From NCBI GenBank assembly GCA_028023455.1, contig JAQFVV010012490.1, positions 3,160,001 to 3,224,000 on the forward strand: DNA of 64,000 nucleotides, given 5' to 3'. The notes beneath the pieces are model-generated. The model did not search any database, was not told the DNA's origin, and saw only the letters and a list, made by a program, of their open reading frames with translations. Within the stretch, counting starts at the first letter, position 1. Every line of letters begins with the position of its first letter. Source of the stretch: Epiperipatus broadwayi (lineage: Eukaryota; Onychophora; Udeonychophora; Euonychophora; Peripatidae). Shown here in pieces: positions 45,728-58,768 of the stretch. The translations under genes were made by a program, and so were the position numbers.

Positions 45728-47722
45728 TTGCTATATTTGTGCAGATTCTCAACCATATAATGTAAAGTTATGTTATAAACTTTAATATGTTCTGATATTT
45801 ACAACAAATTTAATGTCAAACTAATACTAATAATAATTACATATTTCTGCCTTATTGTAAAACCTTATTGCTTTGAAATACTGAATCAGCTTTCAGGCAT
45901 TGGATTTATACCAACAAAATACTTATACAAGAACATATTGCATTTGACTTCTTTCAATATACAAGCATATTTTTCCTGGCTAATTTAATATTTTATTTCT
46001 AAGTACTAACCTTGTGCAATTTAGCTTAGGATTAAAAATGCCAGACTAAAGAGGAAAGATACTTAGTTTGATTCCTAACTGGAAAAAAAAAAATGTTTGG
46101 TTAAGTGAATGAAAGTTTGCTGAGTCTATTAATTTGATACTCAAATATTACCTGATTTCCTGAAAAATTAATTATATTGTATAATAAATTGATTCATGAT
46201 CCATAAAAGATGAAAAAACACCATTATTTATGTTTAAAAATATTATTTTTAAGTAATTTAATGCAAATGATTATATTATGGTTTCAAATAAAATGTTATA
46301 ATTCAGAAAGTTTATTTAAAAGATAATGATGACTGAATATAGATTTAATGATGAATAACTTTATATTCCCTTTGATACAAATATAACTTTTTAATAGCAC
46401 ACATTTAGATGAAATTCGTAAGGAAGTACTGAACTTCCAGCAAGCTATATGTAAGCTAACCATCAGCTAACATAAGTATAGAATGGACCCACTTATATTT
46501 TAGCTTACTCATACACAGAGCATGATTTACACACTCTAATGTGTCTCTCCAAGTAATTTAATTTATGAATGGTTTTATAAGTTTCTAGTGTTTTTTGAAA
46601 AAATTCTAGTTTTATTTGATTAGAAGATGAATTTTGAGTTTGTAAGTAGATCATGAAGAATTTACAAATAGAAGTTTGAAATAAAAGACAATTATCTGAC
46701 CCAAGCATATTGATTGTCAGAAGTAGATTAAATAGCTGAAAGAGCAATAAGGTTCTATGAAATATAGATTATACAAAATTGTGTAAATTCCAAAAATCTA
46801 TCCTAGCTCATAATGGTAGTTAATGATTCTTTTTATTTTTTGCTATCTTTTTATAATAATATCACTGGTGATGTAATTTGAATCAGTCACTATGTTTTGT
46901 GACTATTTATCCACATTTAAAAATCTTTGTGTTTGCTTTCTAATTAATTGAAGTATATACAATAGAGAACATGCTAAATATCATAACTAAATCTAAAACA
47001 GAAGTTTTAACAAAATAACATATATTCATTAAATCCAGAAATAGAAATTTTCATACAAAGTATTCCTAAATTTCTGACAAGTAATTTAAGAAATATTTTC
47101 AAAAAATAAACGTAAAAACATATTCAATTTACCTTCCTTGATTAAATATATCTTCTTTAATAATTTTGCTTATACTAAGTTTCTCACACAAACAAGTGTA
47201 TTCTATATATTAATACACATTAAAACTTATTGGCTGCAAGAACTTTTTTTTTTTGATCAGGTAAATACATCAATTTTTTTTATATAGTTTTTTAAGTTGT
47301 TTCATGAAAAACTGTTTGCATATTATGCTTTTTACAATTTCTAAAATAATTGTCTATTCTTAAGAGGATTATTATATTGAAAAAAATGACAAAACTAACT
47401 TTTTTTAAATTCTTAATAATGTATGCATTTTTTTTTTTTTTTACATCTAAACATATGATAACATTTTCTGCTCTTAAATTATCTTCTTGCATATTGAAGA
47501 CAGAAATACTTAATAAAGACATTATTATTAATTATATTTAATATAAGAGGGCCTACTAAAAACAGGCTTATTAATTCCATCTTATAATATTATAAATAAC
47601 TGTGGCATTACAACTGTGTTGTAAGACTTGTTTCCAGTAGTTTTACAAATATAACAGATAGAATTTTTATAAATGATGCAGTTATCAGAAGTCTCATCTT
47701 GAGGTTTATATTTTTAAAGAAT
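45728..47722. other. AT-rich noncoding DNA
   Basis: No gene or element recognised on either strand. Confidence 0.5.
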
Positions 47723-47918
47723 AATATTTACTGAGGCTATAACCTCGATAATATGCGTATAAAATGTGATAGTAGAGGTCCTCTACAGGTATTTTAACCA
47801 CAAGCTTACGCTATCGAAGAAAAGAGGGAAGCGTAAGCTTGAGGTTAAAATACCTGTAGAGGTCCCTACTATCGCATTTTATATGCATATTATCGAGGTT
47901 ATGGCCTCAGTAAATATT
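47723..47918. repeat. 196-bp near-perfect hairpin
   Basis: Two arms of about 88 bp pair almost completely around a loop at about 47811-47831. The ends are AATATTTACTGAGGC and GCCTCAGTAAATATT. TA dinucleotides at 47729-47730 and 47911-47912 could be mariner-type target duplications with the element beginning CTGAGGC. It has no coding capacity and looks like a small MITE or a hairpin RNA source. Confidence 0.8.
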
Positions 47919-49069
47919 ACTTACGTAATCAATGTGCATTTAATAAATTTATAATTACAATTTTTAAAGAATGAAAAATTATTGCTTCTTTGAGGCAATT
48001 ACATTTGTATCAGAATCTAAATTTAAGATTGTTATAGATTGTATTAAACTATGAAAAATATTTTTATATATTGCAAAGTCATTTAAAAATTTACTATATT
48101 TTCTTTGGAGAATGACAAAAAGTTTAACTCCATATAGATGTTAAAGATATAAAACCAAATAATTAATATATGATAGATTGTCAAAAAAAAATGATTATTC
48201 ACTTTCTTATATAAAAAATGGCTATAGTTATTTTATCTTTTTAAAAAATATAAATATGCTTTTTTTTTTATTAACACACAGCAATAATTTAAAATAATTA
48301 TTCTTGTTAGACTCATGTAATGGGTTACTTACACATTATATAGACAATGCTAACTTTGTTATGATTATTTGCCATTTTATTTTGAATAATTTACACAATT
48401 AAAAGATAGAATATCTAATTTTGTGACAATGATTCTATATAGTAATTAATTGTATTATAACCAAAATATATATTTGTACATATATATTTTGTGATCTTTA
48501 GCATTGGCAGAAGCTAAATGCCAATTCAAATTATATACCAAGGTATTTTTAAAAAAATTATATAGTTCAATTCCATCATTAATAGATTCTTATTAGTGCT
48601 TTAATGCAATAATTTTTGCATAGAAGTTACTATACAACTGTAAAATAAAATTTTATCACAGTTTAAATTATAATAGTTTTAAGCTTAAATAAATGTTTAT
48701 CACTCTAAAATCTTTAAATTTTTAAATAGCTGGTAATGGAGATGATAAATAATGCATTTTAAGTTAATAATGGTAATTTAGTCATGATTGAATTATTTTA
48801 AATGTTTCAAAAAGCTTGTATTAATTTTTAAGATTAAAACCAGGTTCAAACCCTAAATTTTGGTTTGTTGGTATTTAAATTCAATCTATAATTATTTAAT
48901 TCATTTTAATTTTAACTCATAATATTCTTGTTAAATATTTTAAAATTAATTTGTATAGAAAGAGTTTAATAAAGTTGATAATTAAAGATAGGATTTTTAA
49001 AAGCAGTAGATAAATTAATGTTGAATGAATAAATAAATTTTATATTTATTTTAACATTACTGTTTTTTA
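47919..49069. other. AT-rich noncoding DNA
   Basis: Nothing recognised. Confidence 0.5.
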
Positions 49070-49077
49070 AAATATTC

Positions 49078-49640
49078 GGTTGTCATCTGATCCTTCGTGT
49101 CAGCTGCTAGAGGCGCGATTTCTAACTAAAAACACATTAATATAACGTTCCCAGGCTAGCGATTCTCTATTAAAATTGACTCTTTTTTTTTTGGTTTGTT
49201 TACAAAGTTTACTTTCTTTCGTTTCTGAATTATTTTTCCCAAATAATATTTTTGACAATAATAGTTGTTTTTTTTTTTGTTTTTTTTTTTACCAAAGGGT
49301 CTTTTTTGGTGTGTGTTCAAATAGTAATTTGTGTGTTTTTTTTTTAAATAGTATTACTGTTTTTGTAAAATTGGATTGACAATATTCAAGAGAGAACGGG
49401 TTTTTTTTTGATGGATCTTTAAATAATAATTTACGTTACTTTGATAGGTTTACATTTGATTGCCGACAACAATTATTGAGAAATGTGTTGTTGTTTTTTT
49501 TCCGAGTTAACAATCTTTCTAGGATTTATTTTAGAAAGAATGCTTAAAGGCTTGGGTGCGGCCGCGGAAACGGCATATTTCTAGAAATTTAGCTAGAAAT
49601 CGCGCCTCTAGCAGCTAACACGAAGGATCAGATGACAACC
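49078..49640. mobile_element. MITE with GGTTGTCATCTGATCC ends and 8-bp duplication
   Basis: 563 bp. The terminal inverted repeats of about 46 bp include GGTTGTCATCTGATCC and GAGGCGCGATTTCTA. AAATATTC flanks it exactly (49070-49077 and 49641-49648). The 8-bp duplication allows hAT, but GG...CC ends fit Merlin or a MULE better. The interior is T-rich and noncoding. Confidence 0.85.
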
Positions 49641-49648
49641 AAATATTC

Positions 49649-50444
49649 TTAAAGATAGTTTTAAAATCTATTCTCTTGTCTAGATTAAATTTATTGATCA
49701 ATAAATGTATTAAATATTATCTTTACGATGTGATTTATTTTCTTAATACAATGTAAATTTCATTATGTAATATTTTATTTTACCCAGTGTCTGTAATTTT
49801 TAAGTAATTATTTTATTTGCAACCAGGAAATTTTTACTTAATTTTTTTTAATTGTCTAGACAAGAGTTGATTTATTTTAAAAATTGATTATTAATTAGTT
49901 TTTATTTGACAACTTTCCCTAATTACATTAGATCAGGGATTCAAACCAATTAATGGGAAGTTACAAAGGTTAATCAAGTCTTTTAAAGTGGTCACATGAT
50001 TACTATTATAATAGATGATATTATTGCCTGCTCAAGGTCCTCAATCAGTTTTAATTTTATTTTTATTTGTAGCAGCTGAATTTTAAAAACTCCAGTTAAA
50101 TTTTAAAAGTGTACTTTTTTTAAAATTCTATTATTTTTTTTTAGCTTAAATATGATAGACTAAATTACAATATTCAGGCACCATTATTTGAATTGAAATC
50201 TTCATAACTGCCAGCTTTAATAGTAATATCATTAATTATTACAATATTTAGAATATTATCTTTTAAATTTTCCATTTTGGAGAACTTCAACAGTTTTTAT
50301 TGCCATCATAATGACACAAGAACAATTGTCAATTTCAAAATACATTTGAACATCTGCATTATAATTAAAGTTGCTACAGAATATTTCAATTTCTTAGTGG
50401 CAATAATGAAATTTCCTGATATTTTATTTAAAATTACTCATTTC
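49649..50444. other. AT-rich noncoding DNA
   Basis: Nothing recognised. Confidence 0.5.
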
Positions 50445-50448
50445 ATAT

Positions 50449-53022
50449 TGTAACGGTCAGAAAACGTGTGACTCGTAAACATAGTGCAGAATTCGATCAC
50501 CATACAGAACAGCAGCACCATCGAGTAGCGAAGCCACCCGTGGTACTGAGTTTGAACATAGTTTATCGGTTCCACAATACAATCCACGAAACAACGCATC
50601 TCATGCGACATTAGTAAATATTTCCTTAGGCACGGTGGTCAGGGATATGCAAGAGACTCATGATTTTATTCTCGAGTTAGCCAATAATCAAACTAATATT
50701 AATTAAACATTCATATTTACATAATTGAGGAAATATTATCTAGAGTGGGCATCGAATAAATGAAACGTAACTGCAGACATATAGTTTAAAATTATTTATT
50801 AATACATTTTAATAAAATTATTTATTAATAATATTTTATGGCCTAACAACTTCAGTAGCGGGATTTGTGACATGATTATATTTTAAAGAACACATCTATT
50901 TTATTTAGACATTATTTTATATTGAGGATTTCAGTAGTGGTATTTCCGATACTGTAATGTTTACAAAAGGAATACATTTATTTGAAGGCGTAATCTAGCT
51001 ACCTAAAATTCTCGAGTGAGTACTTCTAATGCATGCCTGGAGGGATTTATACCTTTGCAATGCAAGAGTCTAAAGTATGGGTTATAAAAATAATGGCAGA
51101 CATATATTTATTTAATTAAAACATTTATTTATAACTAAGGACAAACATTTATTTGAGAGTGAATTATGAAGATAATGCAGAGGCGGAGTGATATATAGAA
51201 TAATAGAATTGAGCAAAGAAACACGTGGTACGCTTTAGAAAGGCGATATGGAATGGCAGTATATCGAAACTGCAATGCCGCGAATGGGTTTATAAGAATG
51301 TCAGGTTGGTCTCGGCCTCGACCCGACGAAGTAAGGTGTCACATAAGCATAACCAGGGACAAGCGGTCCGTGTCGCAGTTTTGCCGGCTGGCTGCATGAC
51401 GTTGTCAAGTCCTACGGGAGCACCCATTATGCCCGCTTGTGTAGGACGACTGGGGTTAATTTCAACCCTGAAGAATCCGGAAATTTCACGGCGGAATGGA
51501 TCATCGCGTCTCTAAAACGTAACACATGTATACTTATAAACGATTGTCATAAGATTTAAGTAGATTTCTGGCTCGGCCCCACATTATCAACATTTACTGA
51601 AGAACGCTGGCGACTCTCAAAGAAATGTAATTTTCTGAAATTATTCATGATGATTTAATATATACAAAACATATCTAAACTGGGAATGATTACAACTAAT
51701 ATGCCAGCCATTTGCGAAGCTGTAGATCCCTGCATTACAATAAATGAAGCATTGAATGAGTGTCGATTTATATGAAAGTTAAGTTATTAAAGAAAGTAAA
51801 TATTAATGAAAATTTGACACGCATTCATTGTTTTAAACGATCATAGATTTAAACTTTGAAAATAGAGACAATTGTGAGCATGCAATAATTAAATAATAAA
51901 TATAGATAAAATGTAAATTTTAGAAATACGCACCCCAGATAGAGTGAGATAAGCTAGACTATTAGAGAAATTTACATATTAAATTAATTATTCAATTTAG
52001 TTATACAAATGGTAGTTTTTACATTTTATAATTTAGATAAGTAGTATGAAGAAGAGCTATAGCATATTATTAGAGTACTCTAGAGTTTGAACACTGACAG
52101 GTATCTGTTTTATAAGAAGTTTTCTGATTCCATTAATTTAGCAGCAAAAAGTTCACGAGTGGCAAGTCTTTCTTGTATTTAGATATTCCATTTAATTTCA
52201 TGGCAGCAGCAGCCTTTTCATTTATTTCAGGCAGCAGATCTTCATGGTGAATTTATGACGGGCAATGGAAAGTTCAGCATCCGATAGGCCATAACCCGAT
52301 GGAGAATAATCTAGGTGCTTTACTCGGTCATACCTTGGCAGGAACAAATTATTTTTATTATTTTTGGAGACTCTCAGTGATCGAGAGCAAAGCTAAAGTT
52401 TAAGTGAATGTCTCCAGCAAGTCTAAGATGGCCTCTTTTTTTTTATCTTGATCTTTCACATTTTTGTAAAGGTATTTTTAGGTTCTACTTAATCTGCCCT
52501 GAGGATAATCAATGCATTTAGTTGGTTTTTAATTAAAGAAAGCTGCCGTTCTATTGTTTACATTTTACATTTACTAATTAATTTTGGGTAATTTTTCTTT
52601 AATTAATCTATTATCTATCACTGACCGATGCTTTTAAATTTCAAAAACAAAAAGGGAACATAAGATTATTTTAACTTTTAATTAAATATTACATCAGATA
52701 TTTTTAGAATTATTATCAAATGAAATTTAAACAAAGCAATAAATACGAACTTTACAATCCAAAATAAATGATTAAAACTATACAAAATTATATAACTAAA
52801 AGAAACCTAAATTATATTATTTTATCCCTATTTATTGCGTTTAATTTGAGATCGAAATGTGTGCATGTCTATGCTGAACTCTACATATATTTATATATTT
52901 TTAATATTGTTACATACACAATTCGATATCAAAAAGTTTAAATTTGGGCGGGATAGACCGGTCAGTGAGAGACGACAGAAAAAGGTGAAACTTAAGATTC
53001 GAATACGAATCTTACTGTTTCA
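50449..53022 (+). mobile_element. Solo LTR, TGTAACGG family (copy D)
   Basis: 2574 bp from TGTAACGGTCAG to CTTACTGTTTCA, canonical TG...CA, with a 4-bp duplication ATAT (50445-50448 and 53023-53026). It shares with 58947-61230 the start, AACGCATCT, GGTCAGGGA, the AGACTC segment and the terminal hairpin. A GC-richer block at 51190-51520 contains an open frame of 96 codons with no recognised motif, probably chance. No internal gag or pol adjoins it. Confidence 0.8.
52987..53022 (+). promoter_or_regulatory. Terminal hairpin of solo LTR D
   Basis: TGAAAC and GTTTCA enclose AAGATTCG-AATA-CGAATCTT, a nearly continuous hairpin ending exactly at the LTR terminus. The counterpart at 61193-61230 has different stem bases but keeps the pairing. 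Confidence 0.75.
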
Positions 53023-53026
53023 ATAT

Positions 53027-54200
53027 CAAATATTATCCAGAATTGATTTACTTTTAGTAATGAACTTTTAATTTAGGATAAAGACTTAGATTTTGTTATG
53101 ACAAGTATGTTTTATCAAATGTTTATAAATTATTTTAATTCTACAAAAGATACTATTTAATTTCATAGTAATATTTTACTTCAATAAACAATTTATTTGT
53201 GTTATATTTTAATAAGACATTATACAGCTAATTGAAAAGCGGCACAAAAAAATTTCTTTATTATGACTGTTTTATTTTCTCCCCTTTTGAAGGAAAGAAA
53301 TCCTTTTCTCAAGGCAGGGTAAAAAAAAAAAAAAAATCAATTTGCAATAATCAATATGATAAAGAAATAAAACACTTTATAAAGTGGAAATATTAAATAT
53401 ATCTGCAAAATATTATATTTTAATGAATTTAATTGATTTTTCTGCATTTTAATTATGTTATAATGCCTGCAATAATATTGAAATCCTGCAAACTCTGTTG
53501 TGGACATAAATATGACATTTGAAATAAGTATTTTTCTCCTGCTAAATACTTTTGTGATTTTGAATAAATATGATTTATCAAAAGCATTCTCCAGCAAAAT
53601 ATTTTCTTCATTACAATAAATTAAAATAATTCTTGTTGGATTAATTTTTTTTGGAAGATCTGAATTTAAATGTTAAAAAGATATTTATTGCAACTTAATA
53701 AACCTAAATCATAATTTAAATTCATGGATATTTATTTGAATGGCTATAAATTTAGCTTATTATTTGCTAGCATATTTTCTGAAACTTTCATTAAGGAAAT
53801 TCGGAAGCATTTTCATATTTCATAGTTTATATTTTAAATTTTAATATTTGAATTATATCACATTTTACGATGAATATATTTGCTGCCCACAAGACATTAA
53901 TTGCCAAATTTACCTATTCACATTCTAGTGTAATGGTTATTGAAAGAAAAAAGCGAAAGACTATTTATTTAATTTATTGGTAAAAGGTTAAATTTATTTG
54001 TATTATGATTTTGCATACCATGTTTTATTTAAGGTGCATATTATTTTCATATTACATGCGATATTTTAAAATATTTTAAATTCTCAGAGTTGCAATTTAT
54101 CATATTTGCATATTTTAAAATAGTATTTCCCTTTCTACATATGAATTTATTCATAAATATATAGTTATGCTTTAAGATGAATAAGTAATGTTTCTACTAT
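53027..54200. other. AT-rich noncoding DNA
   Basis: Nothing recognised apart from an A run near 53325. Confidence 0.5.
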
Positions 54201-54204
54201 TTCT

Positions 54205-55745
54205 TTTATGCTTATTTATTGCCTAATGTTAATGGAGCCATATTTGGCATTAGTTATTATTTATTGTCTTTCACATTTGTTAGCTATAGTATTTTGTTAG
54301 AAATAGTCTATTTATGAATGCTTATTTATGCCAGTGTATTTAGAGATGGTAGCATTGACTCTCTCTTACTATTTATTCTCTTGCTAGCATTTGTATGCTC
54401 ATAGCATATATTTTAGAGATTTCAGCTTTAGAGTCTCTCTATTTGTAAGACAATTCCTATTTAATGTTTTGCCCCTAATGTGCACATTATTTTCCTGACT
54501 AGTGACAAAGTCCTAGATCCTTTATTAGCAATCAAAAGTAGGTGCATTATGAGGTACGTCATCTGTACTTTCACTTTGACTCACTTATTTGAAGATGGAT
54601 TTTATTTATAGCTTGTAGTTATATCTAATAAAGCATATATATTTTATCATGACTTTATCTGGTATTTTAGAGATTTTATCAAGGTGTTGAGGAATTCTAC
54701 TTCACCTCTATAGCATTCTTGATTGACTTAAATGTGAACTATTTATTGTAAATGTGTAAATCCTATATTAAAGCTTTGCTAATAATGAGGACTAAATATG
54801 ATATTTTAAACTTTAAGTTTATTTAGGCATAAATAAACAATATACATCTTACCACCTTTCATCACTGGATTGGTAAGCTAATATTATTGAGTATGTTAAA
54901 TATTCATAAAAAGGACACTACTTATGAAGATTATTATCATTGTATGAATGCATTTATAAATGAGAACTTTTTGATGATTATTATTTATCATCTTTTTGCA
55001 TTTATAGGCTTAGTATTTTGTTAAAGATAAAGGCTTGTCTCTCTATTTAGCAATATTTATTTATGCCAGTATATTTAGAGATGGTAATATTAATGTCATT
55101 ATTTTGGTAGTTAATTTTCAAGAGGTAGTAGCATTATCTCTCTTATTATTTATCATCTTAACTAGCATATGTATGCTCATATGCATATATTTTTGGAGAT
55201 AATAGCTTACATTCTCTCTATTTTAAGGCAATTCCTATTTAATATTTTGTCCCTAATGCACATTCTCATTGCTTTTCCTGACTAGTGACTAAGTCTTAGA
55301 TCTCTTCTAAGCCCTCAAAAGTAGATGCATTTTTATGAGCTGACATATTTTTACTTTGCTTTACTTATTTGAAGATGGATTTTGTTTGTAATATATTTAG
55401 TAAAGCATGTGTAATCTTTTACTATGGCTTTACTTGGCATTTTAATGGTTTTTATCAAAGTATTGAGGAATTCTACCTTACCCCTACAACATTCTTGGTT
55501 GGTTAAGATGTAAATGATTCATTGTAGATGTATAAATCCTATATTTAAGCTTTGCTAACAATAAGAACAAAATACGATAAATAATTAATTAAAAAATTTT
55601 ACAATTATTTAGGCATAATAGACGATATACATCTGTCTTATCACTCCTTCATTGCTGGATTGGTGAACTATTATTATTGAGTATGCTAAATATTCATGAA
55701 AGGGGCACTACTTATATAAGTTATTATTATTGTATGAATATAATG
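54205..55745. repeat. Diverged tandem duplication of about 780 bp
   Basis: Shared words recur in the same order with an offset of about 720-790 bp: GTATTTTGTTA, TTTATGCCAGT, ATTTAGAGATGGTA, TATGCTCATA, CAATTCCTATTTAAT, TGAAGATGGATTTT, GAGGAATTCTAC, AAATATTCAT. The two units differ by many substitutions and small indels. No coding content recognised. Confidence 0.75.
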
Positions 55746-56867
55746 GGAGAAAATTTTGATAATTAAGCAATAGTTTATTTTAATCTGGATTATTTTCTTA
55801 ATCCAATTGAATTGTTTTTTTTTTTATAAAACATGATGTAAATTTTTAATCCTTGTCATAAATTTTGAACAAGTAAAGTTATGAAAGCATTTGCCTCTGT
55901 GGATTAAAATATGGAGTATTTGTAATTTTGTATTTGTTTTTCTGCGGAATAAATATTTGTTTTTGTTATTTAAGAAATTTTTCATAGTTGTTTGTTCACA
56001 TCATTACACTTACCAACCAAAAATCATTCCATATATTGATTAGAAATCTAAAAAAAGAGTACAAGAACATTGAAGTTAACAAGAGTCATGTTAGTGAATT
56101 ATTTAAATATTAAAATTACATCTAAGGAAGATGTATTCTGTTTAATAAAGAATTACAATTTGATTTATTACTCTGGATCACTTTAACTAATTTGATATGT
56201 TTATTTTAAATCATTTTCATATTTGAAGATATTTATTATTCTGTGATAAAATTTAATTTTACAAAAACCTGATATTTAGAATGGTTATTAAATCCTTTAT
56301 CCATTCTTAATATTTGAATATCACTCTAGATTATTTATTATCTAAGACTAAGAGATTATTTTTATGTTATTTAAGTTAGCAATAATATTGTCATTATTAT
56401 AATTATGATAACACATTAGCTTGGGGGAAGTGTATGTCTTATTTATTTTATTTGCTAGCTTATCATTCAATGTAGAATAAATCTGCAGAGACAAAAAATT
56501 TATTTGATAATTTAAATGAGATCATATTATCCTGAGATAACCTGATTTGTTTCATGATAATGAAGAAATTATATTCAAAAGATGGATTTTAAGTGGCATA
56601 GATTTTAAAGGAATATTTCTAAATTTTATAAGATTTAAATAATGTTTTTATCTGATGAAAGCAACAAGATGTTTAGATTATACTGAAGAGACGGATTAAG
56701 TATATTTGAAGAACAAAATTTAAATGTAATCTCAATGGCATATGCTCATAATATCAAGAATCTTTTATGTGGTGCTAGAGTTGAGATTCCTCTTCCTCGT
56801 GATTTATTAATGTTACTTCATATTTAATGCTTACCCCTATGTATCATATGGCATTTATATTATAAAT
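55746..56867. other. AT-rich noncoding DNA
   Basis: Nothing recognised. Confidence 0.5.
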
Positions 56868-57007
56868 AGCTTAGCTACATTTATATATTGGACAATTTCC
56901 ATTATCTAAAATGAGTATTGAATGTCTTTAGAAAAATTTAACCTTATTTAAATATTTGAAATACATTCAACTGTTAGTAATAGCACATAGGTTAGTATAT
57001 GCACAAT

Positions 57008-57041
57008 GTTTCGAGAGGTATTATTCTCTCTTCTTCTTCAG
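57008..57041 (-). ncRNA. Hammerhead-like core in minus tRNA-headed unit
   Basis: CTGAAGA, a hairpin with GAGAG/CTCTC and loop AATAATAC, then GAAAC. The invariant bases of the hammerhead core and stem II are present, but stems I and III with a cleavage site are not obvious. It aligns with the PLE motif at 4935-4982. Confidence 0.4.
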
Positions 57042-57449
57042 GTGTTACTGGCCTGACCAGTGACAGTACTAGCTTGGGAATTGAACCTGGACCATTAGAT
57101 TCTTGAGTATTGAATTTTGAGGTAACGCTCTAACCGAGCCATCCTCCCAAAACCAACAGTCAGTAGAAATTTCATATAGTTATCTATGAGGTTCCTCCTG
57201 ATTTCTCTGCTTTTTCCTGAGAGCAAAATTGATTAGTGGTTTCCATACACTATGTGTAGTCACACTAAGTTGACTTATGGGATTGTTAACAATTATTATG
57301 TGAGCAGCTTCTTTAAATTTCGAGTGACTGTTGCTTTTGGCAAGATGGCTCAGTTGGTTAGAGCATTATCTTAAAATTCAATACTCAAGAATCTAAGGAT
57401 CCAGGTTCGATTCCCATGCTAATACTGTCACTAGTCAAGCCAGAAACTC

Positions 57450-57480
57450 CTGAAGATGGGAGAATAATACCTCTCGAAAC
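57450..57480 (+). ncRNA. Hammerhead-like core in plus tRNA-headed unit
   Basis: CTGAAGA (57450-57456), stem II GGGAG/CTCTC with one wobble pair, and GAAAC (57476-57480). As in the minus unit, no convincing stem I or III was found, so this may be a relic or a different RNA fold. Confidence 0.4.
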
Positions 57481-57661
57481 ATTGTGCATATAATAATCTA
57501 TGTGCTATTACTAAACAGGTGAATGTATTTGGAATATTTAAATAAACTTAAATTTTTCTAAAGACATTCAATACTCATATTAGATGATAGAAATAGTTTA
57601 ATATACAAATATAACTAAAACACCATCATCATAAACCGTGAGAAAAACACTGAGCTTAGCT

Positions 57662-58768
57662 GTATATTACCTGACACTTTAGGTTATATGTTGTGCAGCA
57701 TTGTTGTTATCACTGAGAGCAGCTTGTTTTGTTAGCCTTCATCTTTCGTAAGTAACAATATATATATATATATCTTAAGATGGAAATTCTTAGCTAGAGA
57801 GAAGTGAAAATAAACTTAGTTGGTATGAGTCTACCTCACAACCATTTTGTAAAAAATAAAATTGTTGAAAACAAAATTGATAACTTTGAATTGAAAAACA
57901 TTTTTAGTTCAAATAGTCACTAGGATAAACCTTCCTATAAATAACTTCAGTGAAGTCAATATCACAATCTTTAGCAATAGCAAAAATTAATATGCTAGCA
58001 TTTATCATTATTTTAGTTACTATAGATTTAATATTGGTTAGGCAATTCTACGATCAGTTTGGTATGCACAAAGATGATGAGTTGTTTCAATTTTAAAAAC
58101 CATTCATTAACTGCCATATTATTTCCATACACCATAACAATAAAAACTTCATTATTTATAACACTAAATGTAAGCTGTTTCAATAGCAATGACAATGATC
58201 AAAAAAATTAGTAACAGAAATTTTCTGCTTTAATTACTCATCTTTGTCAGAGAGCTAAACACATATTTTTATTACGTATGTGAATAATATTGTTATATAA
58301 TAAACTTTAGCCTAATACATTATAATTTAATTTTTGTTGCACCATTTAATTTCTGATACAAAATTTCAACACTCAGCATTTCATATTGCTTCAAAAATAT
58401 TAAAAGTTATATCATAAGAGTCCATTATTATTCTCAATACTGAGTTAATGATATAAAAAATGTATTATAATAATTTTTTTTACATACAGCCACCACCTTG
58501 TGAAAATTGCTTCTTATAACATAGAACTATGCAAGTCTTTTTCTTAATTCTTTTAAAAGTCTATTTCTTTAAGTTCTTTCAAAAGTAATGTCTTTAGTGG
58601 AAATTGCATTAAAAATATATTTTTTTGATTAGTAAAAAAAAATTTGGCAATTTTATTAGCAATAAAAAATTAATCCTTAAATGACATTAAGCTTACATGC
58701 ATACATATACATATTATTTACGCTTAAATTTAATATATTTATATTATTTAAATATAAAGTATAAATAC
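57662..58768. other. AT-rich intronic DNA
   Basis: End of the large NOP53-like intron next to exon a (the intron's 5' part on the minus strand). Nothing else recognised. Confidence 0.5.

Larger units (their letters stand above)
56877..57652. mobile_element. Inverted dimer of a tRNA-headed, hammerhead-like retroposon
   Basis: Two units point away from each other: the minus unit (about 57150 down to 56877) and the plus unit (about 57340 to 57610), joined by a partly self-complementary middle. Each has tRNA-type boxes (plus: TGGCTCAGTTGG at 57346-57357 and GGTTCGATTCC at 57404-57414; minus: GGTTCAATTCC at 57087-57077), then a hammerhead-like core, then an AT-rich body. A tail of about 40 nt with CACCATCATCATAAACC follows the right unit only. 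AGCTTAGCT flanks the whole (56868-56876 and 57653-57661), a probable 9-bp duplication. Confidence 0.7.

Noticed and set aside
51225-51515. 96-codon open frame in solo LTR D
   Set aside because: No recognisable motif and not conserved in the related LTR E; explained by locally higher GC.
57340-57420. Functional tRNA gene
   Set aside because: A and B boxes are good, but acceptor and anticodon stems do not pair properly and the sequence recurs in inverted and truncated copies, as expected for a SINE-type head.
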